From positions 57,666,709-57,730,708 of the forward strand of contig CM043971.1 of assembly GCA_014529385.2 (NCBI GenBank): a stretch of DNA of 64,000 nucleotides. The letters run 5' to 3'. Numbering within the stretch: the first letter of the stretch is position 1; each line of letters starts with the position of its first letter. Position numbers and translations under genes: made by a program. Below are positions 25,249-35,070 of the stretch, piece by piece. The notes beneath the pieces are model-generated. The model saw only the letters and a list, made by a program, of their open reading frames with translations. It was not told the origin of the DNA and searched no databases. Source of the DNA: Adiantum capillus-veneris. Lineage: Eukaryota; Streptophyta; Polypodiopsida; Polypodiales; Pteridaceae.

Positions 25249-25544
25249 CAGTTGATGATTTAGTTGACTGTGATGCCCCAAATGCAAGACCAAGCTACAC
25301 AAGAGAAGCATGGGAGAGTTTCTATCATGACCAATGCCTTGATTGGTAAGGATGGTGAGAGGGGATGCTAATGCATCTAAGTAATTCATCATTCAAAGCA
25401 AACACTATATCCAAAGAAGGATACCAGCTCTCTATTAGTCTATTTAGAGTTCCACTACCACTCACCAGGGTCCCATATCAATCGTGTGAGGGGGACGTAT
25501 CTAGCCTAATCGCAAATTCGTTGCCTTCTTAGAGAAACATGAGA

Positions 25545-25630
25545 TATTAAGACAAGCATGACAAGACCTTGGAATTTTTTGAGTTGATCAATATAATTCA
25601 CTCACAACTGTGAGTTTTGCAAAAAAAAAA
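25545..25630 (+). mobile_element. LINE-B 3' end with poly(A)
   Basis: ACAAGCATGACAAG, TCAATATAATTCACTCACAA and TGTGAGTTTTGC, followed by ten As. This matches the 3' end of LINE-B at 60.7-60.79 kb. Only the tail region is recognisable, so it is a strongly 5'-truncated or decayed insertion. Confidence 0.6.
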
Positions 25631-25710
25631 GACAAGACATCATGATAAGGGAGTCCATTACTTAATTCATTCCCAAGAGACCTCAAATTGACTTGATAAT
25701 TCTTGAACTC

Positions 25711-25711
<1 letters not shown>

Positions 25712-25761
<50 letters not shown>

Positions 25762-25770
25762 ACACACATA
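25712..25770 (+). repeat. CA microsatellite
   Basis: About 58 bp of CA repeats with one interrupting TA. Confidence 0.9.
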
Positions 25771-26174
25771 GATAGACACAAGGGGGGTGTGCGGGTAGGG
25801 GGGGATGGACAAACTTGCCATGATTAGGAGGAGTATGTTGGAGCTTGGCATGATCAACTAGAAGGAGATTTGTCCTTGTTCAAACCACAAGAATGTGGAG
25901 AGTAACTACACTTCATTAGTTGTTTGATCTTACACTCGAAAAGGTAGACATATTTTTTATCCAAAAGATAGATTTGTGATTGGTTGATGTGAATGTGGAG
26001 GGCACTTAGACCTTGTGTGTTGTCATACATTGTCATCTAGAAAGTAGTTATAGTGGTGGTTGATGCACAAGTGTATTAAAGAGCTATAAAATCTCACATG
26101 AGAATCATATGCATCCGTCCACATTTGCCCTCCCTGTGAAGGGAAGGAGAACAATGGTTTCTTCAATTGATGCA

Positions 26175-26209
26175 CATGTAGCCGCGGCAACACGCGGGTC
26201 ACATACTAG
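26175..26209 (+). other. Helitron-like 3' terminus
   Basis: A GC-rich imperfect hairpin (CCGCG ... CGCGG within GCCGCGGCAACACGCGGG) is followed by TCACATACTAG and then T. It resembles the minus-strand terminus at 17,665-17,700. No matching 5' TC end was found upstream. Confidence 0.4.
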
Positions 26210-26289
26210 TTACTATTATGTGGAGTATTAGGAGATACCTTGAGTTTTATGGAAGAGAAAGGAAAGTCAAGTTTTCCTTGAGGTGAGTT

Positions 26290-27690
26290 TGAAAGCAAAG
26301 TTAAGTTTTCCTTGGTGATGCATTTAAAGGAAAGTCAATGTGTTGCTCTAGCTATCCAATCTTGGAACGTTAAAGGATTGAAAACTCAGAAGAAGCATTC
26401 CCTCTTCTGGAAGGAAGTTAGAAAAGAGAAGGAAGTTAATTGTTGGGTCATTCAAGAGCATCATCTGGATGCTCACAGTAAAAGAAAACAAGCATTGGGG
26501 AAGAAGTTGGTTCTATGGAGAGGGAGCTAATGGATTCAGTGGCGTCCTCTCTATTGTGGATAGGGATCTTGAACCAAAGGTGGTACTCAATCATCCCTTT
26601 GGGAGGGCTCTGGGTATAAGGATTAATTGGGTTGATCATGATGTCACTACCATCAACGCAGATGAACCTTGTACAACGAAGGAAAGGGCCAAATTGCGGG
26701 AGCACTTGAAAGGTATCCAGGTTGCAGGAGAGGCTCTTGGTAGGTGATTTTAATATGGTGGAGAAAAGAAGGGGCAGAACTAGCACATCAAACATGTTAG
26801 CTCGATCTGAAAGATACAAATTGCTAGGCCTGTGGACATGCGGGATATAGGCCCATGAGGTAGTATGTCGGGTTCACATACACTAGCCTGCAATATGCCT
26901 GTATGGCTTCCCAAGTGGACCACTTCTACCATTCTCATATGGCTGATTGTCTTCCTTCTTGGCTGGAAATGAAGGTGATAACTTCATAGTTCCACCTTCT
27001 ACTAAGCATAAAATTGGAAAAAAAACAAAGGAGCAGATTATTGCTCTCAAGGGTCTAAAAGGAAACACCTATTCAAAGACCCTCCCTTCATAAGCGTGAA
27101 GCCCTTAGCAAGCTTCGTAAAGAAGTGAACCTCCCAAAGGCCTAAGATATTTTTGCCAAGGGTAATCAAAAAGCAATCAAAACTGTAGGTCCTAGAAGAA
27201 AGGAAAACCAATAGCAACACCTCACTCAGCTTGCTGACAAAGTTGAGATCTTAATCACCAAAAAACAAGAAGGATGTGCTTCACAGGTAGAACATAGTAG
27301 ATGGCTAGAAGATAAAGCAGAATTAAACGATCTCCAGCTAGAGGAGGTGAGGAAGGCCAGAATCCCTTTCAGAGAAACCTTTCTCCAATCAGAGGAGGCC
27401 AACTGTACACACTTCTATAGGGGCCTCAAAGTCAAAAGAACTTGGGGCCTAATCCACACACTCACAAATGAGAATGGAAATGATACTGAAAATTCTAATG
27501 AAATGGATGTCTTACTACTCAACCACCTACAAAAATCCATAGGCTAGCTTGAGGCCCATTCCCCTATGATAGATGCTGCCATATCGACTCTCTTTGAGAG
27601 CGTCAAAAGAAGGTATCCCACTTTGAATCCAACCTTCTGAAGAATGTGTTTATCGAGGTTGAATGCTCCCTTGCACTGCATGCTGCGAAA
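26290..27690 (+). pseudogene. LINE-B endonuclease and linker relic
   Basis: The frame starting in 26,312 gives LAIQSWNVKGLKTQKKHSLF, the N-terminal strand of an apurinic-type LINE endonuclease. WVIQEHHLD (catalytic Glu region), VLWRGSNGFSGVLSIVDRDL and GIRINWVDHDVTTINA follow. After stops come NMLARSERYKLLGLWTCG and the linker DLQLEEVRKARIPFRETFLQ with HFYRGLKVKRTWG. That linker is shared with the minus-strand LINE-B copy at 63.3-63.7 kb. Intact, it would nick target DNA for target-primed reverse transcription. Many stops, and no RT follows before the foldback element at 27.78 kb. Confidence 0.7.
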
Positions 27691-27780
27691 ATGAGAGCAG
27701 AGCCAACGTTACGTAGCAAAAAATCCTGATATTAACAAAGATATGGAAAAGGTATCATCCACGCATTCAATGGTCCAACC

Positions 27781-28183
27781 GTCCTTGAAAACGGTCATTT
27801 TTTTTAAAAATGTGAGTTTCTTTTTCACGAGGCCGGCGCTACTCATTCAATGTGGCTTGCATCATCATTGAAATGAAAAAAAATCATAAAACTATCAACT
27901 AGTGTTCGGATTTGAAGATTTTGACACTACCAATGCGTTCAGAATCCCTAAAAACTTAGAAAATGAATGTCTACTTGCCCATTTCTGACACCCGGAGAGA
28001 GAGAAATTGCCAAAAACCCTCTGTCGAATGGCGCGAAGGCCCATTCACAAAAGGCACGTAGAGACCCAGTTACAAAAGTTTGGAAGTACCCCTCCCACGG
28101 CATTTAGAAAAGGGCAAGTAGACATTTAATTTTTAGGTTTTTGGGCGTTTCGAACCCATTGACGGTGTCAAAATCTTCAAATT
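27781..28183. mobile_element. Foldback element, left part (split by CACTA)
   Basis: The left arm (27,781-27,986) contains TTTCACGAGGCCGGCG, CATTCAATGTGGCTTGCATC, GATTTGAAGATTTTGACAC and TGTCTACTTGCCCATTTCT. After a loop of about 119 bp the inner right arm (28,106-28,183) is its inverted copy, from AGAAAAGGGCAAGTAGAC to TGTCAAAATCTTCAAATT. The pairing then resumes at 49,358. The 21-kb CACTA therefore interrupts the right arm. Joined, the foldback would be about 532 bp. No coding capacity. Confidence 0.75.
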
Positions 28184-28480
28184 CACTACAACATAACCCA
28201 AAGTTATCGACTCCCTATATATCGACGCCCGTACCTTTCCACGTTCATATCGACGTTCTTACACTTCGTCGATATGCGCGTCGATAACTGCGTCGATATG
28301 GACGTGGAAATACGCGTAGAAAGGTAAAATTTTCCATGCGTATATCGACGCGCATATCGATGGACATATCGACGCTAAAAATTTGGGGGAAAAAAGGCGA
28401 ACTCGTGCGCGGGGGACATTTTTACCCTCAACGCGCGCGTTCTCAGAACTTGGCCGAAACCTGCGCAGCAGGTAATATGG
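28184..28480. repeat. CACTA left subterminal repeats
   Basis: About nine copies of TATCGAC(G) or its complement lie within 200 bp of the left end, in both orientations (for example CTATATATCGACGCC and GCGTCGATATGG). In En/Spm such arrays bind the TNPA protein. Here that role is inferred from position and pattern. Confidence 0.65.
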
Positions 28481-28577
28481 CACTCTCCCCCCCCCCCTCT
28501 CTCTCTCTCCACATCATGTGTGTGTGTGTAGGAAATACATAGAGAGAGAAAGAGCGGTGTGTGTGTGTGTATGTAGG

Positions 28578-28578
<1 letters not shown>

Positions 28579-28645
<67 letters not shown>
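28579..28645 (+). repeat. GA microsatellite at LINE-A 3' end
   Basis: About 66 bp of GA, preceded by GAGCGG, a TG tract and TAGGAAAA. The same leader occurs beyond the other end of the LINE at 33,311-33,345. Confidence 0.9.
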
Positions 28646-28649
<4 letters not shown>

Positions 28650-28685
28650 TAGATTTTATTATCGTCCTCGGAGGTCAAATATGAC

Positions 28686-30950
28686 CTATGGGACCAAAGT
28701 TACATGTGATGTAGTATGTGTATGGCTGATGAGTGATTCTCGATGCTCCAAAATTGTAGTGATGAGAGTCGCAATGGAGAGCCCACACTTTGGCTGGGAG
28801 AGGAAAGTGTGTAGGTCTAAGTTATGGCTGAAAATGTGAGAGAAGCAAGTTCGGATGTGATCAAAAGCTGAGCACTCTAGTAGTGTGTGGTACTCAGACT
28901 CTCGAACTTGCAGTGAGCATAATGTGCACAATCGATTTGACTCTTCTCCATTGCCCCAACACCCTATCTCGCATCGAAGGAAATGGGAGCTAAGCCGAAT
29001 TGCTGCGATAGTGCGTATCGCGGACAAGGGAATAGGCTCAAGCATGTAAGTGCGAGTACAGTTTCCTCTCTCAGCGAAGAATATGGTTTTGTAGTTGGGG
29101 GCAATATAGGTGGTGTAATGTATGAAGCGTGACCCACCGGATTTCTCCCAAGCCGTAATACATTGGCGTTGTAGAAAAGCTTCATTCACTTGAGAGTCAA
29201 TTGAAGCATCATGTAGCAAGTGTAATGCATCCCATCTCCCAAACCACTTCTTTATGTCTTGCATCCATCCCGTGCTCAAGATCTTGCTTTTATGCGTCTT
29301 TTGAACTTTTTTGCTTGCTTCCCATGCAATTGTAGGAAGTCGATGTGAGGGGTTTTGACGCATCTTTATCATGTACTCCACAACCCTTTCCATGCCCATA
29401 ACCTCAATTGGAAGAGATCCCGACTCAAGAAGTAGGAGCATATATGGTGTTTGTGTCTTAACTTGGAGAAAGTTTGTAAGAAAACGCTTTTGGACATTCT
29501 CAAACTCTTTCCAAGTAGACTTTGAGATGCTCCCGCCCCACACTTTAACTCCATAAAGAAGAACCGGTGTCACCAATGCATCAAAAAGATACTTCTTGAG
29601 AACCCAACACTTGATGTTTCCCGCATTACACATGCTCTCAAATGCATAATATGCTCTCTTTCCCGCTTCCAAACGACGCATAGCACATTCATGCCACTTG
29701 TGATTGGATGGAACCTCAAGGCCAAGGTACTTAAAGCTCTCAACAACTTCAAGTGTCTCGTTGTTGTACACAATGCATGTCTTCTCCTTATGGTTGGTTT
29801 TCACAAGCATAACCTTTGTTTTGGATTCATTTACAATCAGCCCACTATGCAAGCAAAAGTTCTCAAGGACAACCATAAGCTTTTGTGCATCTTCTAAAGT
29901 GTGTGCTAGAAGCACTACATCATCCGCATACAACAAAAGCATGATTACCGCATTGCAAATAGTGACCTCTTCAATGCCTTCTTCTTGCATAAAGTCAAGT
30001 ACCATTTGTTCCAATTGATCGATGCATAGACCAAAGAGAGTTGGTGACAATGGACATCCTTGTTTAACCCCAATAGTGCTTACAAAATTTTTTGAAATTT
30101 CTCTTCCCATGCGCAATTGACAAATCACCTTCTCATAGATTCGAGAAATCGCAAGCATAAACTCACTTGGCACTTGGAGTTCTTCCATCCTTCTCCACAA
30201 ATTGTTACGTGGAATCATATCAAAGGCTTTCTTAAAGTCCACAAAACAACAATACAATCGCTTGCCTTTCAACCAACTTTCCTCCATGAGAACACGAAGA
30301 GTGACAAGATGATCAATGGTGCTATGCAATCGACGGAAACCCGCTTGTCCCTTTGCACGCTTGTCATTCTCTTCAGCCCAATCACTCAATTTCATTTCCA
30401 TTATGCACCCAAACAACTTTGCCATAAGAGACCCAATCATTATAGTCCGGTAGTTGCTTACATTCTTTACATCCCCTCCTTTATGCAAAGGCTTAACCCA
30501 ATTAGTACTCCAATCATAAGGCATACCATGTTGAAGTGCAAGGTTGAACATATCACACATCCACTCATGGGTAAAATCTCCCGTCCATTTGATCATCTCC
30601 GGCTTGATACCTTGAAGATCTCCCGCTTTGCGAGTGGCCAACTTTTCAAGCCCACCGCATACATCCTCAATAGTAAAAAAAGACGGCATACATGGGAGTG
30701 AACCATAAAATGGCATTTTTTCAGTATTTTCTTGCTCATATAATTGCCTACAATGTGTGTACATATCCACTAGACTCAAGTTACCAAAATTCTCAATCCG
30801 CTTGCCTCTCAAGTTTCTCCAAAATCTTCCACATGCATGTGCCTTTTCTTGGACTTGAAATTCTTGTTGCTTTACTTCCCATCTTCTTCTCTTCTTTTGA
30901 ATCAATGCCTTGTATGTATGCAAATGACTTTGATAGTTGTCTTTGTCCAT
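28686..30950 (-). CDS. LINE-A ORF2, reverse transcriptase part (753 codons open)
   Basis: Reverse transcriptase for target-primed reverse transcription in the nucleus. In order: a basic linker; GDLQGIKPEMIKW (about residue 93); NWVKPLHKGGDVKNVSNYRT; AGFRRLHSTIDHL; CCFVDFKKAFDMIPRNNLW (first catalytic Asp); GVKQGCPLSPTLFGLCIDQL; and LLLYADDVVLLAHT (catalytic Asp pair, about residue 342). The thumb follows with SFKYLGLEV. Near the end RLCTLCSLQVRESEYHTLLE then C forms a Cys2-His-Cys finger common to L1-like ORF2 proteins. The frame is open upstream of its first Met; a single frameshift near 30,940 separates it from the endonuclease frame. The stop overlaps the conserved 3' motif (GGTCCCATAG). 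Confidence 0.92.
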   Translation of the reverse strand: MDKDNYQSHLHTYKALIQKKRRRWEVKQQEFQVQEKAHACGRFWRNLRGKRIENFGNLSLVDMYTHCRQLYEQENTEKMPFYGSLPCMPSFFTIEDVCGGLEKLATRKAGDLQGIKPEMIKWTGDFTHEWMCDMFNLALQHGMPYDWSTNWVKPLHKGGDVKNVSNYRTIMIGSLMAKLFGCIMEMKLSDWAEENDKRAKGQAGFRRLHSTIDHLVTLRVLMEESWLKGKRLYCCFVDFKKAFDMIPRNNLWRRMEELQVPSEFMLAISRIYEKVICQLRMGREISKNFVSTIGVKQGCPLSPTLFGLCIDQLEQMVLDFMQEEGIEEVTICNAVIMLLLYADDVVLLAHTLEDAQKLMVVLENFCLHSGLIVNESKTKVMLVKTNHKEKTCIVYNNETLEVVESFKYLGLEVPSNHKWHECAMRRLEAGKRAYYAFESMCNAGNIKCWVLKKYLFDALVTPVLLYGVKVWGGSISKSTWKEFENVQKRFLTNFLQVKTQTPYMLLLLESGSLPIEVMGMERVVEYMIKMRQNPSHRLPTIAWEASKKVQKTHKSKILSTGWMQDIKKWFGRWDALHLLHDASIDSQVNEAFLQRQCITAWEKSGGSRFIHYTTYIAPNYKTIFFAERGNCTRTYMLEPIPLSAIRTIAAIRLSSHFLRCEIGCWGNGEESNRLCTLCSLQVRESEYHTLLECSAFDHIRTCFSHIFSHNLDLHTFLSQPKCGLSIATLITTILEHRESLISHTHTTSHVTLVP

Positions 30951-32077
30951 AGTGTATCAAGCTTTATCAAGGACTTTAGAGCATCTTGACATTCTTTATC
31001 AAACCACCTTTTGCGTGATCTATCTTTGTTGATACCATGGAGATGCTTTATGGCAAAGCATTCTTCCGCATAAGAACAAATAGCTGTTTTGAAAGCGTCC
31101 CATTTAGTTTCCAATGGTGTATCACATTGAAGCTTTGTCATCCATAATTTTTGCTCAACCATTTCAATGTACATTGGTGCCCGTTTGAAATCCATACATA
31201 GTGATAACTTCTCTTTCCTTTGGCTGAGATTATCATGCTTAGTTGCTTCTCCACATGAAAGGTCAATACATAAGGTGCGATGGTCGGATTCCGGGGTCCA
31301 TTGACCAAACATAAAACTCTTTATGCGATACATGATGGCTTCAGAGAGTAGCATATAGTCAATCACACTATCCCCATTATGTCTTCTACATGTAAATCCA
31401 TTGGTTCCACTCCACAAAGATACACCATTGGCAATGAGCATACTCGTGCTATTACACATGTGTAAAAGTAACTTTCCATAGTGATCCGGCTCTTTCTCAT
31501 CCATTGAAGTACGATCATACAAGTGAACTTCCTCCAACTCCCTTGAAATGTATGGCATATCAAATTGTTGAGTATCATGTTGCAATGTTTTTGTGCGAGC
31601 ATTCATATCCCCAAATACAATAACATCACCTTCACCTTTGAAATAAGCAATGTCCTCTTCCAAATCAGAAAATGGTTGATCTCTATCCATGCAAGCATAA
31701 AAGGGAGAATCATGATGAGGAATGTAGCAACCGGCTACAAAAATGGGTGCTCTTTTTGGTGTCATAATTTTCAGCCATACATAACGTTTGTACTTGTCAT
31801 CTTTCACAATTGATACAAAATCTTCCAATCCTTTCTTAACCATACATGCTAACCCTCCTTGTCCTCTTCGTTGCTTGAGATTCTTTGACCACATCAATGA
31901 ATGTACATTGTAATCCTCCAAGCCGTCAATCCTTTGTGTATCATGCTCCCAAGTTTCAACAAGAAGTACAACATCGGCTTTGCTTGTTAGTTCATCAATG
32001 CCAACCCCCGCATTCCATGGGTATCCATTACAATTCCAAAAGCATATTTTCAATTGTAACTCGGTCTCATAGGTCAC
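30902..32077 (-). CDS. LINE-A ORF2, apurinic-type endonuclease part
   Basis: N-terminal domain that nicks target DNA. Catalytic blocks are all present: LKICFWNCNGYPW (Asn), VVLLVETWEHD (Glu), GCYIPHH (Tyr), VIVFGDMNART (Asp, Asn), GDSVIDYMLLS (Asp) and TPESDHRTL (Asp-His). It ends out of frame after KSLIKLDTLWTK, where the RT frame takes over; one indel near 30,940 explains this. The frame has no ATG at its beginning. It is in phase with ORF1 and separated from it only by one TAG followed by GGA TGC GTG. Translation by read-through, re-initiation, or from a lost ATG are all possible. Confidence 0.9.
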   Translation of the reverse strand: MTYETELQLKICFWNCNGYPWNAGVGIDELTSKADVVLLVETWEHDTQRIDGLEDYNVHSLMWSKNLKQRRGQGGLACMVKKGLEDFVSIVKDDKYKRYVWLKIMTPKRAPIFVAGCYIPHHDSPFYACMDRDQPFSDLEEDIAYFKGEGDVIVFGDMNARTKTLQHDTQQFDMPYISRELEEVHLYDRTSMDEKEPDHYGKLLLHMCNSTSMLIANGVSLWSGTNGFTCRRHNGDSVIDYMLLSEAIMYRIKSFMFGQWTPESDHRTLCIDLSCGEATKHDNLSQRKEKLSLCMDFKRAPMYIEMVEQKLWMTKLQCDTPLETKWDAFKTAICSYAEECFAIKHLHGINKDRSRKRWFDKECQDALKSLIKLDTLWTKTTIKVICIHTRH

Positions 32078-32083
32078 GCATCC

Positions 32084-33034
32084 CTATTTGCTTGAGAGAC
32101 TTGCCTCCTCCTTGGGCACATTTTCTTCATGAGAGATCTCCTTGTTTTTATTATTCTTTTCCTCATATGCCTTGCGACACATATTTTTTTGCCTAATAGT
32201 GCGATCTTCACATACAAAACATTTTGTATCCCTCAAATAGATCCAACTATTATCAAGGATAATCTTTCGCTTGGTCTCATCCGGCATGGTGCATACAATT
32301 GGCCGTTCTCCTGAGCAAGGAGCTCCTTGCTTCCCCAGTCTATGTGCTCCATAGACCATAACTCCGGACATGCCAAAGTGAGTTTTGAAGAAATCTTCAA
32401 TAACAATGGCAAGAGAAGGAGGTGTCTCTAACTTCTCTTCGGGAATTCCACGAATAACAATGTTCTTGGAACGTCGCTCCCGTTCCTTCAACTCCTCCAC
32501 ATCCACATTCTCAACATTCTTTGTTTGAACCATAGCTTGCATGAGTGAGGAATTAGAAACCACATTGCTACCACATACATCAGCCCAAGACTTGTTTGTG
32601 CATACATTTTTCATGTCGCATACATCCCGGCTCATAGTGTCAAATTTCTCCTCTTTCAATACATGGTCATGCTCTACTTTGCTCATCCGCTCCTTCAAAG
32701 CATTCAAGTCCACAAGAGAGCGTTTACATTCCTTGACTTCCTCTTCAAGTTGCATCAAACGTGTTGTTTGCATCTCAAGTGTCCTCTTGAGATTTTCATT
32801 CTCAACCACAAGTACCCTTAGTGTGCCATTCTCCATTGCAAGTGCTCGTAAGTCTTCGCCTTGTTTGTTTACGGTCTCTTGCAATGATACCAAGTACGCC
32901 ATGATCATGGTTTCCGATGTCGTTGGTTGGGTGGTTGTGTTGCTATCTCCACACTTAGGAGATTTTGGATCACTTTCCACAATGGTTGTGGATCTTGTTG
33001 AAGAAGAAGAACCCTTGCGAGTGCCGGAAGACAT
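32084..33034 (-). CDS. LINE-A ORF1 RNA-binding protein (316 aa)
   Basis: Starts MSSGTRKGSSSSTRSTTIVE, a Ser/Thr-rich basic head. A long coiled coil at about residues 45-145 includes LRVLVVENENLKRTLEMQTT and RLMQLEEEVKECKRSLVDL. An RNA-binding fold follows, beginning RRSKNIVIRGIPEE and containing VYGAHRLGK and RPIVCTMPDETKRKIILDN. A basic C-terminal tail ends ASLSSK. This layout is that of L1-type ORF1 proteins, which trimerise and coat the transcript. No frameshift. The first ATG of the frame is used as start, about 227 bp inside the element. Identified by architecture, not by a database match. Confidence 0.85.
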   Translation of the reverse strand: MSSGTRKGSSSSTRSTTIVESDPKSPKCGDSNTTTQPTTSETMIMAYLVSLQETVNKQGEDLRALAMENGTLRVLVVENENLKRTLEMQTTRLMQLEEEVKECKRSLVDLNALKERMSKVEHDHVLKEEKFDTMSRDVCDMKNVCTNKSWADVCGSNVVSNSSLMQAMVQTKNVENVDVEELKERERRSKNIVIRGIPEEKLETPPSLAIVIEDFFKTHFGMSGVMVYGAHRLGKQGAPCSGERPIVCTMPDETKRKIILDNSWIYLRDTKCFVCEDRTIRQKNMCRKAYEEKNNKNKEISHEENVPKEEASLSSK

Positions 33035-33259
33035 TGTATGTAAAATAGGAAATCAGAATCAATTTTGTTGAACCTGTTCACTTCGGAAATGCTGCTACAG
33101 AAACACCTTCCATAACTATGAAAATTTTTGTTTTTACATCAATGCGTAGAGGACTTCGTGCTCTTCGATTGAGGCTATAGATCACCCAAATCGGAGTTCG
33201 GATGAAGAAGTTATGATCAAAAGAGTGGACTGCTGTCTACTAGGTCAAAAAACGGCTGC

Positions 33260-33261
<2 letters not shown>

Positions 33262-33315
<54 letters not shown>

Positions 33316-33336
33316 CGGTGTGTGTGTGTGTGTGTA

Positions 33337-33371
<35 letters not shown>

Positions 33372-33467
33372 AGTGTGTGTGCGTGTAGGAAATTAAAGAG
33401 AGAGATAGAGAGAGAAAAATGTGCGTAGGAAATTAAAACGAGAAGAAAAATGTGTGTAGGAAATTAA

Positions 33468-33526
<59 letters not shown>
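33262..33526 (+). repeat. GA-rich satellite with GTGTGTAGGAAA units
   Basis: GA tracts alternate with about four units of a TG tract (or GTGCG) followed by TAGGAAA and, in the later units, TTAAA. The last GA tract (33,477-33,526) abuts another LINE-A-like 3' end. The same unit occurs left of the LINE at 28,518-28,580. Confidence 0.85.
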
Positions 33527-33529
<3 letters not shown>

Positions 33530-33975
33530 ATGGTTTGAGTAAAAACAATAAAAATTAAAGAAAGAAATGAAATGAAATGTTATATTAACTCTTCAAAAGG
33601 CCAAAGTGACCTATGAGACCAGAAAGTTACAATGTGGTAGATCTGATACAAAGTCAGAATAACAAGATGACAAAATGACAAAATAAAATATTATGGAATC
33701 TTAAACTGCTGGGTGTGGACTACGCAGCTAAAACAGCTAGTTGGGATAGGTAGATCATAGGAGATCCAGCATCTGTCTGGCGGACCTCATCAATCTCCTC
33801 CATGGTCAGTAGTCTGACCGGGCGTTGTGCATGTCGAGCCAAAGTGACCTGGATCGTCTGATGCAGCCTCTGTCGATGTTGTGTAGTCTGGCCTCCACAG
33901 TCTTGAGCGTCTGGATCTCCCTAGCTCAGTCGCTCGTTCGATCGGTACGTAGAGAGATAGGGAAGTAGACATCGA
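33527..33975 (-). mobile_element. Short LINE-A-like fragment between GA tracts
   Basis: Near its left edge the plus strand reads AAAGTGACCTATGAGACCAG, then AAAGTTACAATG. This is a diverged version of the LINE-A 3' motif in the same orientation as the other copies. GA-rich DNA borders both sides. No readable protein domain remains. It may be a 5'-truncated copy of a sister subfamily. Confidence 0.45.
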
Positions 33976-34850
<875 letters not shown>

Positions 34851-35070
34851 CTGACCAACTGCATGTGTGAAAAGGACAGAAACTCTCTCTATCTCTCTCT
34901 CTCTCCCTCTAGAAGAAACTATGGAACTAAAAGAGGCAAAGGGGTTTTGCCCGCTACATGCATTTTCATGTACACCTGGTGCACGTATGTGTCTACCCAT
35001 ATAGGATTTGACCAATAAAGACAGATTGAACAGACTTTAGCATTTTTGACTGGAAAAGGCAAGAATAGCT
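34851..35070. other. Short unique spacer
   Basis: No gene or repeat recognised between the GA/TA satellite and the palindromic array. Confidence 0.4.

Larger units (their letters stand above)
28646..33261 (-). mobile_element. LINE-A, near-complete non-LTR retrotransposon
   Basis: About 4.6 kb on the minus strand: a 5' leader of about 227 bp (33,035-33,261), ORF1, ORF2 with endonuclease and RT, and a short 3' end AATAAAATC that runs into a TATC/TC tract instead of poly(A). GA tracts border both ends. The flanks share GAGCGG-(TG)n-TAGGAAA-(GA)n, so the insertion lies inside a GA-containing satellite with a long probable target duplication. One frameshift in ORF2 is the only clear coding lesion, so it is young. 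Other 3' ends of the family lie at 21.62, 24.35 and 33.53 kb. Confidence 0.85.

Noticed and set aside
28184-28480. TATCGACG repeats as an independent satellite
   Set aside because: The same words occur at the other CACTA end, so subterminal repeats of that element explain them.
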